From: Arthrobacter globiformis
Lineage (GTDB): Bacteria > Actinomycetota > Actinomycetes > Actinomycetales > Micrococcaceae
Direction: 5' to 3'
Length of the DNA: 64,000 nt
Assembly: GCF_030818015.1 (NCBI RefSeq)
Contig: NZ_JAUSZX010000001.1
Span: forward strand, 2,976,001 to 3,040,000
The translations under genes and the position numbers were made by a program. The notes under the pieces are model-generated. The model did not search any database and was not told the origin of the DNA. It saw only the letters and a program-made list of their open reading frames with translations. Of this stretch, positions 1-8,766 are shown piece by piece. Position 1 is the stretch's first letter. Each line of letters begins with the position of its first letter.

Positions 1-252
1 CGCAGCCTCTCCACTCTTCTGCGGGACGACAGCGATCTCGCGGAAACCTTGCTTGTGTACTTCGAAGCCTCACTCGACGTCGCCGAGTGTGCCAAACGTA
101 TGGCACTGCACAAGAACACCGTCTACTACAGGATCAGCAAGGCCACCCGGGTCACCGGCCTGGACTTCGGCAACCCCCGCGATGCTCTGGTGGCACTGCT
201 GCATGTCCAGGAATGGGCCGACCTCCACAAAGAACTTCAGGGAAGGAAATGA
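1..252 (+). CDS. PucR-type transcriptional regulator, C-terminal end (partial)
   Basis: The reading frame is open from base 1, so the N-terminal part lies outside the window. The 83 visible residues match the C-terminal helix-turn-helix of PucR/CdaR-type regulators: a segment on stepwise loss of repression (LLVYFEASLDVAECAKRM) followed by the signature HKNTVYYRI and a TGLDF segment. Such proteins sense a small molecule through upstream domains and activate purine, amino-acid or sugar-acid catabolism genes. Its stop codon overlaps the glutaminase start (ATGA at 249-252), so it is translationally coupled to the catabolic genes that follow and is probably their regulator. The ligand cannot be told from this end. 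Confidence 0.8.
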   Translation, partial: RSLSTLLRDDSDLAETLLVYFEASLDVAECAKRMALHKNTVYYRISKATRVTGLDFGNPRDALVALLHVQEWADLHKELQGRK

Positions 253-1181
253 CCACAACACTCGACGCTCCGCCCTTGGGCCCGATGCTCGATGACATCG
301 TCAGCAGCCACAGGCCGCAGCGGGAAGCTGGCTCCATCCCGGCGAATATCCCGTCCCTGGCGGCCGTTCCCTTCGACAGGTTCGGCATAGCTGTCGCCAC
401 CGCAGCCGGGGAGGTCTTCGCCTCAGGTGACGCCAATGTCCCCTTTTCCATCCAAAGCATCTCCAAGGTGTTCACGCTGGCTATGGCGCTACGCCGGGAC
501 AGCTCGGGACCACTGTGGTCCCGGGTGCTGCGGGAACCCTCAGGGACAGCCTTTAACTCCCTCGTCCAACTGGAAGTGGAACACGGCATCCCGCGGAACC
601 CGTTCATCAACGCCGGCGCCCTGGTGGTCACCGACCACCTGATGGAAGAAACCCCCGACGCCGCCAGTTCCCTCCTGTGCTTCCTCACCGGACAAACGGG
701 GGAACCAGGACCGTTCATCGACGAGGCAGCCGCGATCAGTGAACTCTCCAGCAGCAGCCGCAACCTGGCCCTGGCCCACTTCCTCAAAGACTTCGGCAAC
801 CTCAGGCAGTCCGCCGAGGCTGTGGTGGAAAACTACGTCCGCCAGTGCTCCATCATGATGACCTGTGTGGAACTGGCCAAGGCCGGGCTCTTCCTCGCAC
901 GGGAAGGCCGCGGACCCTCGGGAACCGTGGTGTCCCGGAGCGAGGCGAAACGCATTGGCTCCATCATGCTGACCTGCGGCATGTACGACGCTGCAGGCGA
1001 ATTCGCCTACCGGGTAGGACTGCCAGGAAAAAGCGGCGTGGGCGGCGGCATCCTGGTCATTGTCCCGGGCCACTGCGCCATCTCCGTCTGGAGTCCCCGC
1101 CTGGATGCAAAAGGCAACTCGCTTGCGGGCAGCGCCGCGCTCGCCGATCTGTCCGACCGCACCGGCTGGTCCGTTTTCTGA
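249..1181 (+). CDS. glsA: glutaminase (serine beta-lactamase-like fold)
   Basis: A 310-residue protein that hydrolyses L-glutamine to glutamate and ammonia in the cytoplasm. It shows the glutaminase hallmarks: the SxxK nucleophile/base pair in FSIQSISKVF (about residue 60), NPFINAGA (about 115) and the GKSGVGGGI motif near residue 260. Length fits the family (about 305-310). An in-frame ATG-less extension upstream was rejected because the ATG at 249 sits 2 nt after a good Shine-Dalgarno (GGGAAGGAA) and overlaps the stop of the regulator. It is followed after 96 nt by an amino-acid permease, so the pair looks like uptake plus deamidation. Confidence 0.93.
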   Translation: MTTTLDAPPLGPMLDDIVSSHRPQREAGSIPANIPSLAAVPFDRFGIAVATAAGEVFASGDANVPFSIQSISKVFTLAMALRRDSSGPLWSRVLREPSGTAFNSLVQLEVEHGIPRNPFINAGALVVTDHLMEETPDAASSLLCFLTGQTGEPGPFIDEAAAISELSSSSRNLALAHFLKDFGNLRQSAEAVVENYVRQCSIMMTCVELAKAGLFLAREGRGPSGTVVSRSEAKRIGSIMLTCGMYDAAGEFAYRVGLPGKSGVGGGILVIVPGHCAISVWSPRLDAKGNSLAGSAALADLSDRTGWSVF

Positions 1182-1277
1182 CCGGCAGGCCAGCCGTCCG
1201 CGCGGGCCTCAAACCGGAACCCATTCCCCCACCTAGTCCCCCAACCAATCAATCCATCCAGGATCGAAAGGAACACC

Positions 1278-2795
1278 ATGCCCCACGACAACCCCAATGG
1301 CGAGGTTGCTTTGCATCAGGCTGTCCCATCCCATTCACATGCGACCGAAAACCTTCTCCATGCCGAGGACAAGGGCTACCACAAGAGCCTGAAGCCGCGG
1401 CAGATCCAGATGATCGCCATCGGCGGCGCGATCGGCACCGGCCTGTTCCTCGGCGCCGGCGGCCGGCTCAACGCCGCCGGCCCGTCCCTGGTCATCGCCT
1501 ACGCCGTCTGCGGCTTCTTCGCCTTCCTGATCCTGCGCGCCCTCGGCGAACTCGTCCTCCACCGGCCCTCCTCCGGCTCGTTCGTCTCCTACGCCCGCGA
1601 ATTCTTCGGCGAAAAGGCAGCCTTCGTCTCCGGCTGGTTCTACTGGATCAACTGGGCCACCACCACCATCGTGGACATCACCGCCGCCGCCCTCTACATG
1701 AACTTCTTCGGCAACTACGTCCCCTGGATGGCCGATGTCCCCCAGTGGGTCTGGGCCCTGACCGCCCTCATCGTCGTCCTGGGCCTGAACCTCGTCTCCG
1801 TCAAGGTCTTCGGCGAGATGGAATTCTGGTTCGCCATCATCAAGGTCGCCGCCCTCGTCGCGTTCCTGCTCATCGGCACCTACTTCGTCATCTTCGGCAC
1901 CCCCGTGCCCGGCCAGGAAACCGGGTTCAACCTCATCACCGACAACGGCGGCATCTTCCCCAACGGCCTCCTGCCCATGATCATCCTCATGCAGGGCGTC
2001 CTGTTCGCCTACGCCTCCATCGAACTCGTCGGCACCGCCGCCGGCGAAACCGAAAACCCCGAAAAAATCATGCCCAAGGCCATCAACTCCGTGGTCTTCC
2101 GCATCGCCGTGTTCTACGTCGGCTCCGTCATCCTGCTGGCCCTGCTCCTGCCCTTCACCTCCTACCAGAAGGGCGTCAGCCCCTTCGTGACATTCTTCGG
2201 CTCCATCGGCATCCAGGGCGTGGACGTCATCATGAACCTCGTGGTCCTCACCGCCGCCCTGTCCTCCCTCAACGCCGGCCTCTACTCCACCGGCCGGATC
2301 CTGCGCTCCATGTCCGTCGCCGGCTCCGCCCCCAAATTCGCCCAGCGCATGAACAAAGCCGGCGTCCCCTACGGCGGCATCGCCATCACCGCCGGCGTCT
2401 CCCTGCTCGGCGTCCCGCTGAACTACCTCGTCCCCTCCCAGGCGTTCGAGATCGTCCTGAACATCGCCTCCGTGGGCATCATCGTCACCTGGGCCACCAT
2501 CGTCCTGTGCCAGATCCAACTCAAGCGCTGGGCAGACAAAGGCTGGCTCAAACGCCCCGCCTTCCGGATGTTCGGCGCCCCCTACACCGGCTACCTCTCA
2601 CTGCTCTTCCTGGTCGGCGTCCTCGTCATGGTCTTCATCGACTCGCCCCTGACCCTGCTGGTCACACTCATCGCCATCGCCCTCATGGTCGCCGGCTGGT
2701 ACGCCTGCCGCAAACGGATCCACGAGATCGCCGAAGCCCGAGAAGGGTTCACCGGCATGTCCCCCGTCATCGCCAACCCGACGCCCATCAGATAA
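1278..2795 (+). CDS. amino-acid permease (APC superfamily, AAT family)
   Basis: A 505-residue polytopic membrane protein with about 12 hydrophobic segments. Residues about 45-60 carry [13 protein letters not shown], the signature of TM1 in amino-acid/proton symporters of the AAT family (AnsP, CycA, ProY, AroP relatives). The EF(W/F)FA..K.. stretch in TM6 and [15 protein letters not shown] loop are also typical. The start ATG has a clear ribosome site (GAAAGGAA, 5 nt spacing). Substrate is not decidable from sequence; the adjacent glutaminase makes glutamine or asparagine attractive candidates. The third codon positions are unusually C-rich here, which keeps other frames open across the gene. 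Confidence 0.88.
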   Translation: MPHDNPNGEVALHQAVPSHSHATENLLHAEDKGYHKSLKPRQIQMIAIGGAIGTGLFLGAGGRLNAAGPSLVIAYAVCGFFAFLILRALGELVLHRPSSGSFVSYAREFFGEKAAFVSGWFYWINWATTTIVDITAAALYMNFFGNYVPWMADVPQWVWALTALIVVLGLNLVSVKVFGEMEFWFAIIKVAALVAFLLIGTYFVIFGTPVPGQETGFNLITDNGGIFPNGLLPMIILMQGVLFAYASIELVGTAAGETENPEKIMPKAINSVVFRIAVFYVGSVILLALLLPFTSYQKGVSPFVTFFGSIGIQGVDVIMNLVVLTAALSSLNAGLYSTGRILRSMSVAGSAPKFAQRMNKAGVPYGGIAITAGVSLLGVPLNYLVPSQAFEIVLNIASVGIIVTWATIVLCQIQLKRWADKGWLKRPAFRMFGAPYTGYLSLLFLVGVLVMVFIDSPLTLLVTLIAIALMVAGWYACRKRIHEIAEAREGFTGMSPVIANPTPIR

Positions 2796-2845
2796 AAGTC
2801 CGCACCTTCACTCATACCCACCCGCCGAATAGCCAAAGAAAGCAC

Positions 2846-4609
2846 ATGACAACAGAGTCTCAGTCCACCCTGACCGCAACCGACATCCGTCCCGATCTTG
2901 GCAGGGCCCAAGAACAAAAGTTCCTCCAGACGGGCCCCGAGAGCGTGCCTGCAGCACCGCGTACGGCCCTGAAATCTGCCGGGCATGTGATTGTTGATTC
3001 GCTCGCGGCCCATGGCGTGGAACGCACCTATGTGGTTCCCGGCGAAAGCTTCCTTGACGTATTGGACGGCCTGCACAGCTCGGAGATAGAAACCATCGTG
3101 TGCCGACACGAGGGCGGGGCAGCGTATATGGCCGAGGCCGACGGAAAAATGAATCAGCTGCCCGGGGTGGCGATGGTCACCCGGGGACCCGGCGCAGCCA
3201 ACGCCCACGTGGGACTGCACACGGCCTGGCAGGACTCGACGCCGATGCTGCTGTTCGTGGGCCTGATTCCGTTCGCGCACCGGGACCGCGAGGCCTTCCA
3301 GGAGTTCGACATCAAAGCCTGGTTCGATACCGGCGCCAAACGCGTCATGGTCCTGGACCACGCGGAGCGGGCATCCGAGATCGTGGCCGAGGCAATGTTT
3401 GCGGCGATGAGCGGCCGGCCGGGGCCAGTGGTGGTGGGCCTGCCGGAGGACATCATCCGGCAATTGATTGATCCGACGCTGCACCCGGCCATCCCGGTGG
3501 CGGGCGGCGGCATGAGCAGCAACGATGTCGAGGCACTGAAGGCTGCACTGGCTTCGTCCAACAAGCCGCTATTCGTGACGGGCGGCAACGACTGGACCCA
3601 GTCAGCAGCGGACCAACTGACCGGCTGGCTGGAGCGGCACCAGATTCCAGCCGCCGCCGAATGGCGCACCCAGGGAACCGTCTCCTTTGACTCCCCGTCC
3701 TATGTGGGGCCCATCGGGTACGGCCGCCCGCGCCCCACCTACGACCTGCTTGAGGAAACCGACCTTCTGGTATTTGTGGGCACTGTCCCGGGAGACGTGA
3801 TTACGGACGGATTCGTCTGCCGGCAGGACTGGAGCAAGAAGAATTTCCTAGTCACCGTTGACCCCTCACTGCGCGGCCGTTCAGGTCCCGTCTCGCGGCA
3901 GATCCTGGCTAAACCCGAGGCCTTTGTCAGCGACCTGGCCGGCATCGACCTGCAGGTGAAGGAGGAGTGGAAGGCGTGGACAGGCCGGATGAGGGCCGAG
4001 CAGGAGTCCTTCGCCGCGCTCCCCCCATCCACTCCCGCTGCGGGCCCGGCCAGAATGGACACCTTGATGGCGAACCTGGTCCCCAGGCTGCCGGAGGACG
4101 CCCTGGTGACGTTCGGGGCGGGCGAGCACACTAACTGGGCCCATCGGTACTTCCCCACCCGCCGGTACGCTTCCATGATCAGCGCCCGGAACGGCTCCAT
4201 GGGCTATTCCATCCCGTCGGCCGTCGCGGCGTCACTTGCTGAACCGCGGCGCCGCGTGGTCACGATTGCCGGCGACGGGGAGTTCCTTATGAACGGCCAG
4301 GAACTGGCCACCGCCGCCCAGTACGGTGCCACGCCGCTGGTTATTGTCATGGACAACCAGGAGTACGGCACCATCCGCACGCATCAGGAGCGACACTATC
4401 CCGAACGCGTCTCCGGCACCCAGCTGAAGAATCCGAACTTCGGCATGATGGCCACGGCCTTTGGCGGTTACGGAATTACTGTCACCGAGGACAAGGACGT
4501 TCCGGCCGCCTTGGACGCGGCGTTGGCCGCCATCGATGAGGACGGCGTCTTCGCCCTCATTCACCTTGTGGTGGAACAGCGGGTCAAGGCCTACCAGGCC
4601 ACCGCCTGA
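2846..4609 (+). CDS. thiamine-diphosphate-dependent enzyme (acetolactate synthase-like)
   Basis: A 587-residue protein with the three-domain layout of the ThDP decarboxylase/acetolactate synthase family: N-terminal pyrimidine-binding domain with the cofactor-activating glutamate in CRHEGGAAYMAEADG (about residue 95), a central domain, and a C-terminal PP-binding domain with GDGEFLMNGQEL...MDNQEYG (about 475-510), the GDG-N metal/diphosphate motif. Real acetolactate synthases usually sit with ilvN/ilvC; this one closes the glutaminase-permease operon, so a catabolic 2-oxo-acid decarboxylase or carboligase is more likely. The start at 2846 is chosen because the open frame upstream runs through the permease in the wrong frame. 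Substrate unknown. Confidence 0.8.
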   Translation: MTTESQSTLTATDIRPDLGRAQEQKFLQTGPESVPAAPRTALKSAGHVIVDSLAAHGVERTYVVPGESFLDVLDGLHSSEIETIVCRHEGGAAYMAEADGKMNQLPGVAMVTRGPGAANAHVGLHTAWQDSTPMLLFVGLIPFAHRDREAFQEFDIKAWFDTGAKRVMVLDHAERASEIVAEAMFAAMSGRPGPVVVGLPEDIIRQLIDPTLHPAIPVAGGGMSSNDVEALKAALASSNKPLFVTGGNDWTQSAADQLTGWLERHQIPAAAEWRTQGTVSFDSPSYVGPIGYGRPRPTYDLLEETDLLVFVGTVPGDVITDGFVCRQDWSKKNFLVTVDPSLRGRSGPVSRQILAKPEAFVSDLAGIDLQVKEEWKAWTGRMRAEQESFAALPPSTPAAGPARMDTLMANLVPRLPEDALVTFGAGEHTNWAHRYFPTRRYASMISARNGSMGYSIPSAVAASLAEPRRRVVTIAGDGEFLMNGQELATAAQYGATPLVIVMDNQEYGTIRTHQERHYPERVSGTQLKNPNFGMMATAFGGYGITVTEDKDVPAALDAALAAIDEDGVFALIHLVVEQRVKAYQATA

Positions 4610-4617
4610 CAGAAAAC

Positions 4618-4647
4618 GGACGACGGCGGGACCTCTCGCCGTCGTCC
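4618..4647 (+). terminator. hairpin after the glsA operon
   Basis: Perfect 11-bp inverted repeat (GGACGACGGCG / its complement) with an 8-nt loop, 9 nt after the stop of the ThDP enzyme. It is followed by C residues rather than a T tract, so it is a strong hairpin but not a textbook intrinsic terminator. The remaining 190 nt to the next gene show nothing else I can interpret. Confidence 0.6.
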
Positions 4648-4840
4648 CCCCCGGAGACGTTCCTGATCTGGTGCCACCGGTAAACGCGCACCCAATCGAC
4701 GATCATCTGGGTTTGATTGGTGACGGTTCCGGTAATTGCCGTTGCCAGCTTTTACCCTCCACAGCATGGCCTCACCTCGGTTTGCCCACGATTCTTGGGA
4801 AACCTTGGGGTTCTGGGGTGGGCCGGCTGGCCGGAGGTAA

Positions 4841-5314
4841 CTACCCGCCGTCGTAAGCCCGCTGGAGTTCGGCGATCTCCAGCTTCTGCATGCCCAGCAT
4901 GGCCTGGACCGCACGCTGGGCGCCGGCGGGGTCCGGCCCGTTAATGAGCTGGCTGAGGACTGTCGGCACTATCTGCCACGAAACGCCGTACCTGTCCTTG
5001 AGCCAACCGCACTGGCTCTCGCTCCCGCCTTCCGTAAGGGAGTTCCAGTAACGGTCAACCTCTTCCTGCGAGGCGCAGTCCACCACGAAGGACACCGCCT
5101 CAGTGAAGGAGAAGGCCGGTCCCCCGTTCAATGCCTGAAAAACCTGGCCTTCGATTTCAAATTCAACGACGATGGCCTGGCCTGCCGGCCCGGGGCCGCC
5201 CTCGCCGAAGCGTGAGACGCTGGTGATCGAGGCGTTGTCGAAGACAGACACATAGTATCCGGCCGCCTCCTCCGCCTGGTTATCGAACCACAGGCAGGGT
5301 GTGATCTTCTGCAC
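4841..5314 (-). CDS. VOC family protein, PhnB-like
   Basis: A 157-residue protein of the PhnB/3-demethylubiquinone-type branch of the vicinal oxygen chelate superfamily: begins QKITPCLWFDNQAEEAAGYY, has the FSFTEAVSFVV strand and GGSESQCGWLKDRYGVSWQIVP, all typical of this group. These proteins are usually single-domain paired-beta-alpha-beta folds of unknown substrate; no methyltransferase activity should be assumed. GTG start preceded by AGGAG. It is followed downstream only by intergenic sequence. Confidence 0.85.
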   Translation of the reverse strand: MQKITPCLWFDNQAEEAAGYYVSVFDNASITSVSRFGEGGPGPAGQAIVVEFEIEGQVFQALNGGPAFSFTEAVSFVVDCASQEEVDRYWNSLTEGGSESQCGWLKDRYGVSWQIVPTVLSQLINGPDPAGAQRAVQAMLGMQKLEIAELQRAYDGG

Positions 5315-5446
5315 GCCGCTCTCCTCTCTCCCCTTCGAAGGGCCGGAGCCCTTCCGACAGGCTTGGGCACCCGGAAATCTCCTGAGTATTCCGCCCTGAG
5401 ACTAGTCCCGCCAAATGCCGGGGACAATGGTCGCCGGCCGACAAGT

Positions 5447-5464
5447 GCCTGACACCTGTCAGGC
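5447..5464. terminator. short inverted repeat at a VOC gene end
   Basis: GCCTGACA and its complement separated by CC; the right arm overlaps the stop codon of the VOC gene at 5459. Possible weak terminator for leftward transcription; no T tract. Confidence 0.35.
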
Positions 5465-5842
5465 GGGCGGACCGTCGTCGGACGCGTGGCTCACCAGGCC
5501 GATGGTGTTTCCTTCACTGTCCCTGATGAACGCCATCCATTCGTCCGTTCCCGCCGGGCCGAGCCGCGCATCATCGTGATGGAAGATCACGTGCGGCGCG
5601 CCGACAACCTCCACTCCCGCGGCTTCCAGCTCGGCCACGCGTGACCGGACGTCCGGGACGTGGAGGTAGATCACCGACGACGGCGCTCCCCGCTCCAGCA
5701 GGAGCCGCACGCCGTCGAGATCGAAGAACAGCAGTCCCGGCGGGTCGAAGACCGCCGCCGGAGCGGCGCCCAGCAGGGCAGAGTAGAACTCCGCCGCCCG
5801 GTCAAGGTCTTCGGCACGCTGCGCGATCTGGGTGAGCTTCAC
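5459..5842 (-). CDS. VOC/glyoxalase-like protein
   Basis: A 127-residue single-domain protein with glyoxalase/bleomycin-resistance features: QIAQRAEDLDRAAEFYSALLGA at the N terminus (first beta-alpha unit), LLFFDLDGVRLLLE, and a C-terminal FIRDSEGNTIGLVS where the acidic residue would be a metal ligand. GTG start with a good GAAGGAG ribosome site. The substrate is unknown. It is oriented like the PhnB-like gene downstream, 144 nt away, but an inverted repeat lies between them, so co-transcription is uncertain. Confidence 0.83.
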   Translation of the reverse strand: MKLTQIAQRAEDLDRAAEFYSALLGAAPAAVFDPPGLLFFDLDGVRLLLERGAPSSVIYLHVPDVRSRVAELEAAGVEVVGAPHVIFHHDDARLGPAGTDEWMAFIRDSEGNTIGLVSHASDDGPPA

Positions 5843-5939
5843 AGGACTCCTTCAAGCCGTACGCATTGGTTCTGGCTGACATCGTCACGGGATATTCCCG
5901 TCGGGGCAAGACCCGCCAAAAACGGATAGGCTCGGAAGC

Positions 5940-6350
5940 ATGCCTTCCACAACAGACCGTTCCGCAACACGGGCGGTTCCGGCCTTCACAGCAGCCGCAG
6001 CGGCGGCCGATTTCATCCTCATTCTGATCTTTGCCGCCATTGGCCGCGACGCCCACGCGCGCGGCGAATCAGTGACGGGAATCCTGGCCACGGCCTGGCC
6101 GTTCCTGGCCGGCGCAGCCGTCGCCTGGCTGCTGCTGCGGGTCTGGCGACGGCCCCTGGCGCTGTGGCCCGCCGGGGTGGCTGTCTGGCTCGGCACGGTG
6201 GCCATCGGAATGGCGCTGCGGGCGCTCACGGGACAGACCGTGGTCCTGCCGTTTGTGATCGTGGCACTGCTGAGCCTGGCAGTGTTCCTCCTCGGCTACC
6301 GCCTCATTGTCGCCATAGTCCTCCGACTGCGCGGACGCCGCCGCGCCTGA
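5940..6350 (+). CDS. DUF3054 family membrane protein
   Basis: A 136-residue protein with four hydrophobic segments (about residues 14-35, 48-68, 75-98 and 102-125) and a basic C terminus (RLRGRRRA). The pattern AADFILILIFAAIGRDAHARGE followed by AWPFLAGAAVAWLL is typical of DUF3054, an actinobacterial inner-membrane family of unknown function. TAGGCT at 5927-5932 lies 7 nt before the ATG, matching the leaderless-promoter spacing seen elsewhere in the window, although GGAAG between them could also act as a ribosome site. Confidence 0.8.
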   Translation: MPSTTDRSATRAVPAFTAAAAAADFILILIFAAIGRDAHARGESVTGILATAWPFLAGAAVAWLLLRVWRRPLALWPAGVAVWLGTVAIGMALRALTGQTVVLPFVIVALLSLAVFLLGYRLIVAIVLRLRGRRRA

Positions 6351-6460
6351 CTCCTCCAGGCCGGCGCCCCCGCCTGGGGCCCGGCGGGTGGCCACCCATG
6401 TACCGGCCCGCCCATGTATTAGGCTGGCAGCACAGCTCAACAGATCCGGAAGGGTTCACA

Positions 6461-6742
6461 GTGATCACCGCATTCGTCCTGATCAAGACAGACGCCTCGC
6501 GCATCCCCGAGACGGCCGAGGAAATTTCCGCCATTGAGGGCATCAGCGAGGTTTACTCCGTTACCGGGGAATGGGACCTGATCGCTGTCGCACGCGTAGC
6601 CCAGCACGAAGACCTCGCGGACGTCATCGCCGACAAGCTGTCCAAGGTGCCCGCCGTCGTGCACACCACCACCCATATTGCCTTCCGCGCCTACTCACAG
6701 CACGATCTCGATGCCGCCTTCGCGCTGGGGTTCGAGGAATAG
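6461..6742 (+). CDS. stand-alone Lrp/AsnC ligand-binding (RAM) domain protein
   Basis: A 93-residue protein consisting only of the effector/oligomerisation domain of Lrp/AsnC regulators, with no helix-turn-helix: AFVLIKTDASRIPETAEEIS, the GISEVYSVTGEWDLIAVARV core and VHTTTHIAFRAYS. Such SM-type proteins bind amino acids and can form mixed oligomers with full-length Lrp proteins. GTG at 6461 is preferred over an open upstream extension because it has a ribosome site (GGAAGGG, 6 nt) and starts exactly at the domain boundary. It sits just upstream of the convergent trpD, separated by a terminator palindrome. Confidence 0.85.
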   Translation: MITAFVLIKTDASRIPETAEEISAIEGISEVYSVTGEWDLIAVARVAQHEDLADVIADKLSKVPAVVHTTTHIAFRAYSQHDLDAAFALGFEE

Positions 6743-6765
6743 CAGCCCCCTAATCGCTAACTAGC

Positions 6766-6805
6766 AATGGAGGGCCAGGCACCTGCAGGTGCCTGGCCCT
6801 CCATT
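6766..6805. terminator. perfect 40-bp palindrome, bidirectional terminator
   Basis: AATGGAGGGCCAGGCACCTG followed immediately by its exact reverse complement, located between the convergent stops of the Lrp-domain gene and trpD. It would form a 17-20 bp hairpin in either transcript, each ending in ATT. No spacer between the arms, which is unusual. Confidence 0.75.
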
Positions 6806-6832
6806 GTTGGTGCGTCAGTGCTGTTCGGTGCC

Positions 6833-7891
6833 TTATGCCTGCGAGAGGCTGACCCATTTATCGAGGACGGCAGCGGCTGCGCCCGAGCCAATGGATTCCG
6901 CAGCCCGGTCCAGGGCAAGCTTCATGCGGTCGGTGAGCGGACCGTCGGCCTGAAGGTCGTACGCCACCAGGCCCGCCGCCGCGTTCAGCAGGACAGCGTC
7001 CCTGACCGGACCGGTCTCCCCGGCCAGGACATTGCGGACGACGGCGGCGTTCGCCTGTGCGTCCCCGCCGCGAAGCTGCTCCACCGTCGCCTGACGGATG
7101 CCCAGGTCCTGGGGCGAGAAAGTCTGTTCGGTCACCTCGCCGCCGCGGATCTCCCACACGGTTGACGGTCCAGTGGTGGTCAGTTCGTCCAGGCCGTCGC
7201 TTCCCCGGAACACCAGGCCGCGGCTGCCGCGGCGGGCCAGGACACCTGCCACCAGCGGCGCCATGCGGGCGTTCGCCACACCTACCGCGGAGGCCTGAAC
7301 CCGCGCGGGGTTGGTGAGGGGGCCCAGGAAGTTGAAGGCTGTGGGGATGGCGAGTTCACGCCTGGGAACCGCGGTGTGCCGGAAGGACGGGTGGAAGACC
7401 TGGGCGAAGCAGAAGGTGATGCCGGCTTCCTCGGCGTTCCGGGCAACGTCGGCTATGGGGAGGTCGAGCCGCACCCCCAGTGCTTCCAGGACGTCCGCCG
7501 ATCCCGACGACGACGACGCCGCCCGGTTGCCGTGCTTAACGACCTTTGCGCCCGCTCCAGCACAGACCAGCGCGGCCATGGTGGAGATGTTCACAGTGTT
7601 GAGTTGGTCACCCCCGGTGCCCACGATGTCCAGCTTTTCACCGGAGATGGAGATCGGATTGGCATGGGACACCATGGCGTCCACGAGGCCGGCGATCTCC
7701 TCCACGGTCTCGCCCTTGGCGCGCAACGCCACGAGGAAACCGGCGATCTGGACGGGTGTGGCGGCCCCCGACATGATGGTGTCCATGGCCCATGACGTAC
7801 TGTCCGCGCTCAGGTGTTCGCCGTTCAACAGTGCCGAGATGAGGCGCGGCCAGGTGTTGCCTGCCGCCGGTGCCGATGCCTGTGAAGTCAC
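6833..7891 (-). CDS. trpD: anthranilate phosphoribosyltransferase
   Basis: A 352-residue enzyme that transfers phosphoribosyl from PRPP to anthranilate in tryptophan synthesis. PRPP-binding GTGGD is at about residue 91, followed by [21 protein letters not shown] and the anthranilate-site [10 protein letters not shown]; all are family signatures. The GTG start overlaps what would be its own Shine-Dalgarno (AGGAG directly adjacent), but TAGCAT lies exactly 6 nt upstream, so a leaderless mRNA beginning at the GTG explains it best. As in mycobacteria, trpD stands apart from other trp genes and divergent from ctaE. Confidence 0.95.
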   Translation of the reverse strand: MTSQASAPAAGNTWPRLISALLNGEHLSADSTSWAMDTIMSGAATPVQIAGFLVALRAKGETVEEIAGLVDAMVSHANPISISGEKLDIVGTGGDQLNTVNISTMAALVCAGAGAKVVKHGNRAASSSSGSADVLEALGVRLDLPIADVARNAEEAGITFCFAQVFHPSFRHTAVPRRELAIPTAFNFLGPLTNPARVQASAVGVANARMAPLVAGVLARRGSRGLVFRGSDGLDELTTTGPSTVWEIRGGEVTEQTFSPQDLGIRQATVEQLRGGDAQANAAVVRNVLAGETGPVRDAVLLNAAAGLVAYDLQADGPLTDRMKLALDRAAESIGSGAAAAVLDKWVSLSQA

Positions 7892-7897
7892 CTCCTG

Positions 7898-7928
7898 ATG
7901 CTATCGAGGTGCCCGTCGCAAAGACCAA
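7898..7928 (-). promoter_or_regulatory. trpD promoter, leaderless geometry
   Basis: Reading the minus strand: -35-like TTGGTC (7928-7923), 19-bp spacer, -10 TAGCAT (7903-7898), then 6 nt and the GTG start of trpD. Inferred from sequence only. Confidence 0.5.
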
Positions 7929-8003
7929 TATGAACGTCCCCGGGAACTTTTCAGCGCGATTTCGCGTCTTTGTAGAAAAAGTCTCCGCAAAAGGCGGTTT
8001 GCG

Positions 8004-8033
8004 TTGGGCAAGCCGAAGTTTTACAGACATAAT
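8004..8033 (+). promoter_or_regulatory. ctaE-qcrCAB promoter, leaderless geometry
   Basis: -35-like TTGGGC at 8004-8009, 18-bp spacer, -10 CATAAT at 8028-8033 (5 of 6 to TATAAT), then GTCTAT and GTG at 8040. The predicted transcription start coincides with the GTG. Confidence 0.6.
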
Positions 8034-8039
8034 GTCTAT

Positions 8040-8678
8040 GTGACATCTGCGACCCATGCCCCCAGTACCCCTGCGCACCCCACGCTGAACCGCCCGAATA
8101 TGGTCTCCGTCGGGACCGTCGTCTGGCTCTCCAGCGAGTTGATGTTCTTCGCCGGCCTCTTCGCCATGTACTTCACACTCCGGTCCACGTCCGGCCAGAT
8201 GTGGGCGGAAGAGACGGCCAAGCTCAACTTCCCCTTTGCGCTTGTTAACACGATCGTCCTCGTGGCAAGTTCGTTCACTTGCCAGATGGGCGTTTTCGCC
8301 GCCGAAAGGCTCCAGCCGCGACGCAGCGGCGGGCCGCTCCAGTTCACCCGCTGGGGCATGAACGAATGGTTCACCCTGACCTTCCTCATGGGCGCATTCT
8401 TCGTTGCCGGCCAGACCACGGAATACGCCATGCTGGTCTCTGAGCACGTGTCGCTGTCCTCCAACGCCTACGGCTCTGCCTTCTACATGACCACCGGCTT
8501 CCACGGCCTGCACGTCATCGGCGGCCTGGTCGCATTCCTGCTCATCATGGGCCGCTCCTTCGCCGCCAAGAAGTTCGGTCACTTCGAGGCAACCTCGGCC
8601 ATTGTCACCTCGTACTACTGGCACTTCGTGGACGTCGTGTGGATTGGCCTCTTCCTGGTCATCTACGTCCTCCAGTAG
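8040..8678 (+). CDS. ctaE: cytochrome c oxidase subunit III (aa3-type)
   Basis: A 212-residue membrane protein of the heme-copper oxidase subunit III family with five or more hydrophobic helices; [22 protein letters not shown] at the N terminus and the C-terminal [18 protein letters not shown] are conserved. It stabilises subunit I. GTG at 8040 is preferred to an ATG at 8004 because the -10 box lies between the two, so the longer form would not be transcribed. It heads the operon ctaE-qcrC-qcrA-qcrB; in actinobacteria these products form the bcc-aa3 supercomplex that carries electrons from menaquinol to oxygen. Confidence 0.95.
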   Translation: MTSATHAPSTPAHPTLNRPNMVSVGTVVWLSSELMFFAGLFAMYFTLRSTSGQMWAEETAKLNFPFALVNTIVLVASSFTCQMGVFAAERLQPRRSGGPLQFTRWGMNEWFTLTFLMGAFFVAGQTTEYAMLVSEHVSLSSNAYGSAFYMTTGFHGLHVIGGLVAFLLIMGRSFAAKKFGHFEATSAIVTSYYWHFVDVVWIGLFLVIYVLQ

Positions 8679-8766
8679 TCCAGGCTTTTCTCCCTCTTCT
8701 CCAAGAGAACGAATTTCAAGAAGCGGCTCACGGAGCCGACGCACGATCGAATAAAGGAACCACCAC

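Noticed and set aside
845..4609. A single 1254-codon open frame through glutaminase, permease and the ThDP enzyme
   Set aside because: Only the part from 2846 encodes a recognisable protein. Upstream it is an Arg/Pro/His-rich out-of-frame reading of the permease, kept open by C-rich third positions.
8004..8039. ATG at 8004 as the start of ctaE
   Set aside because: The best -10 box lies at 8028-8033, downstream of this ATG, and the added residues do not resemble other subunit III N termini.
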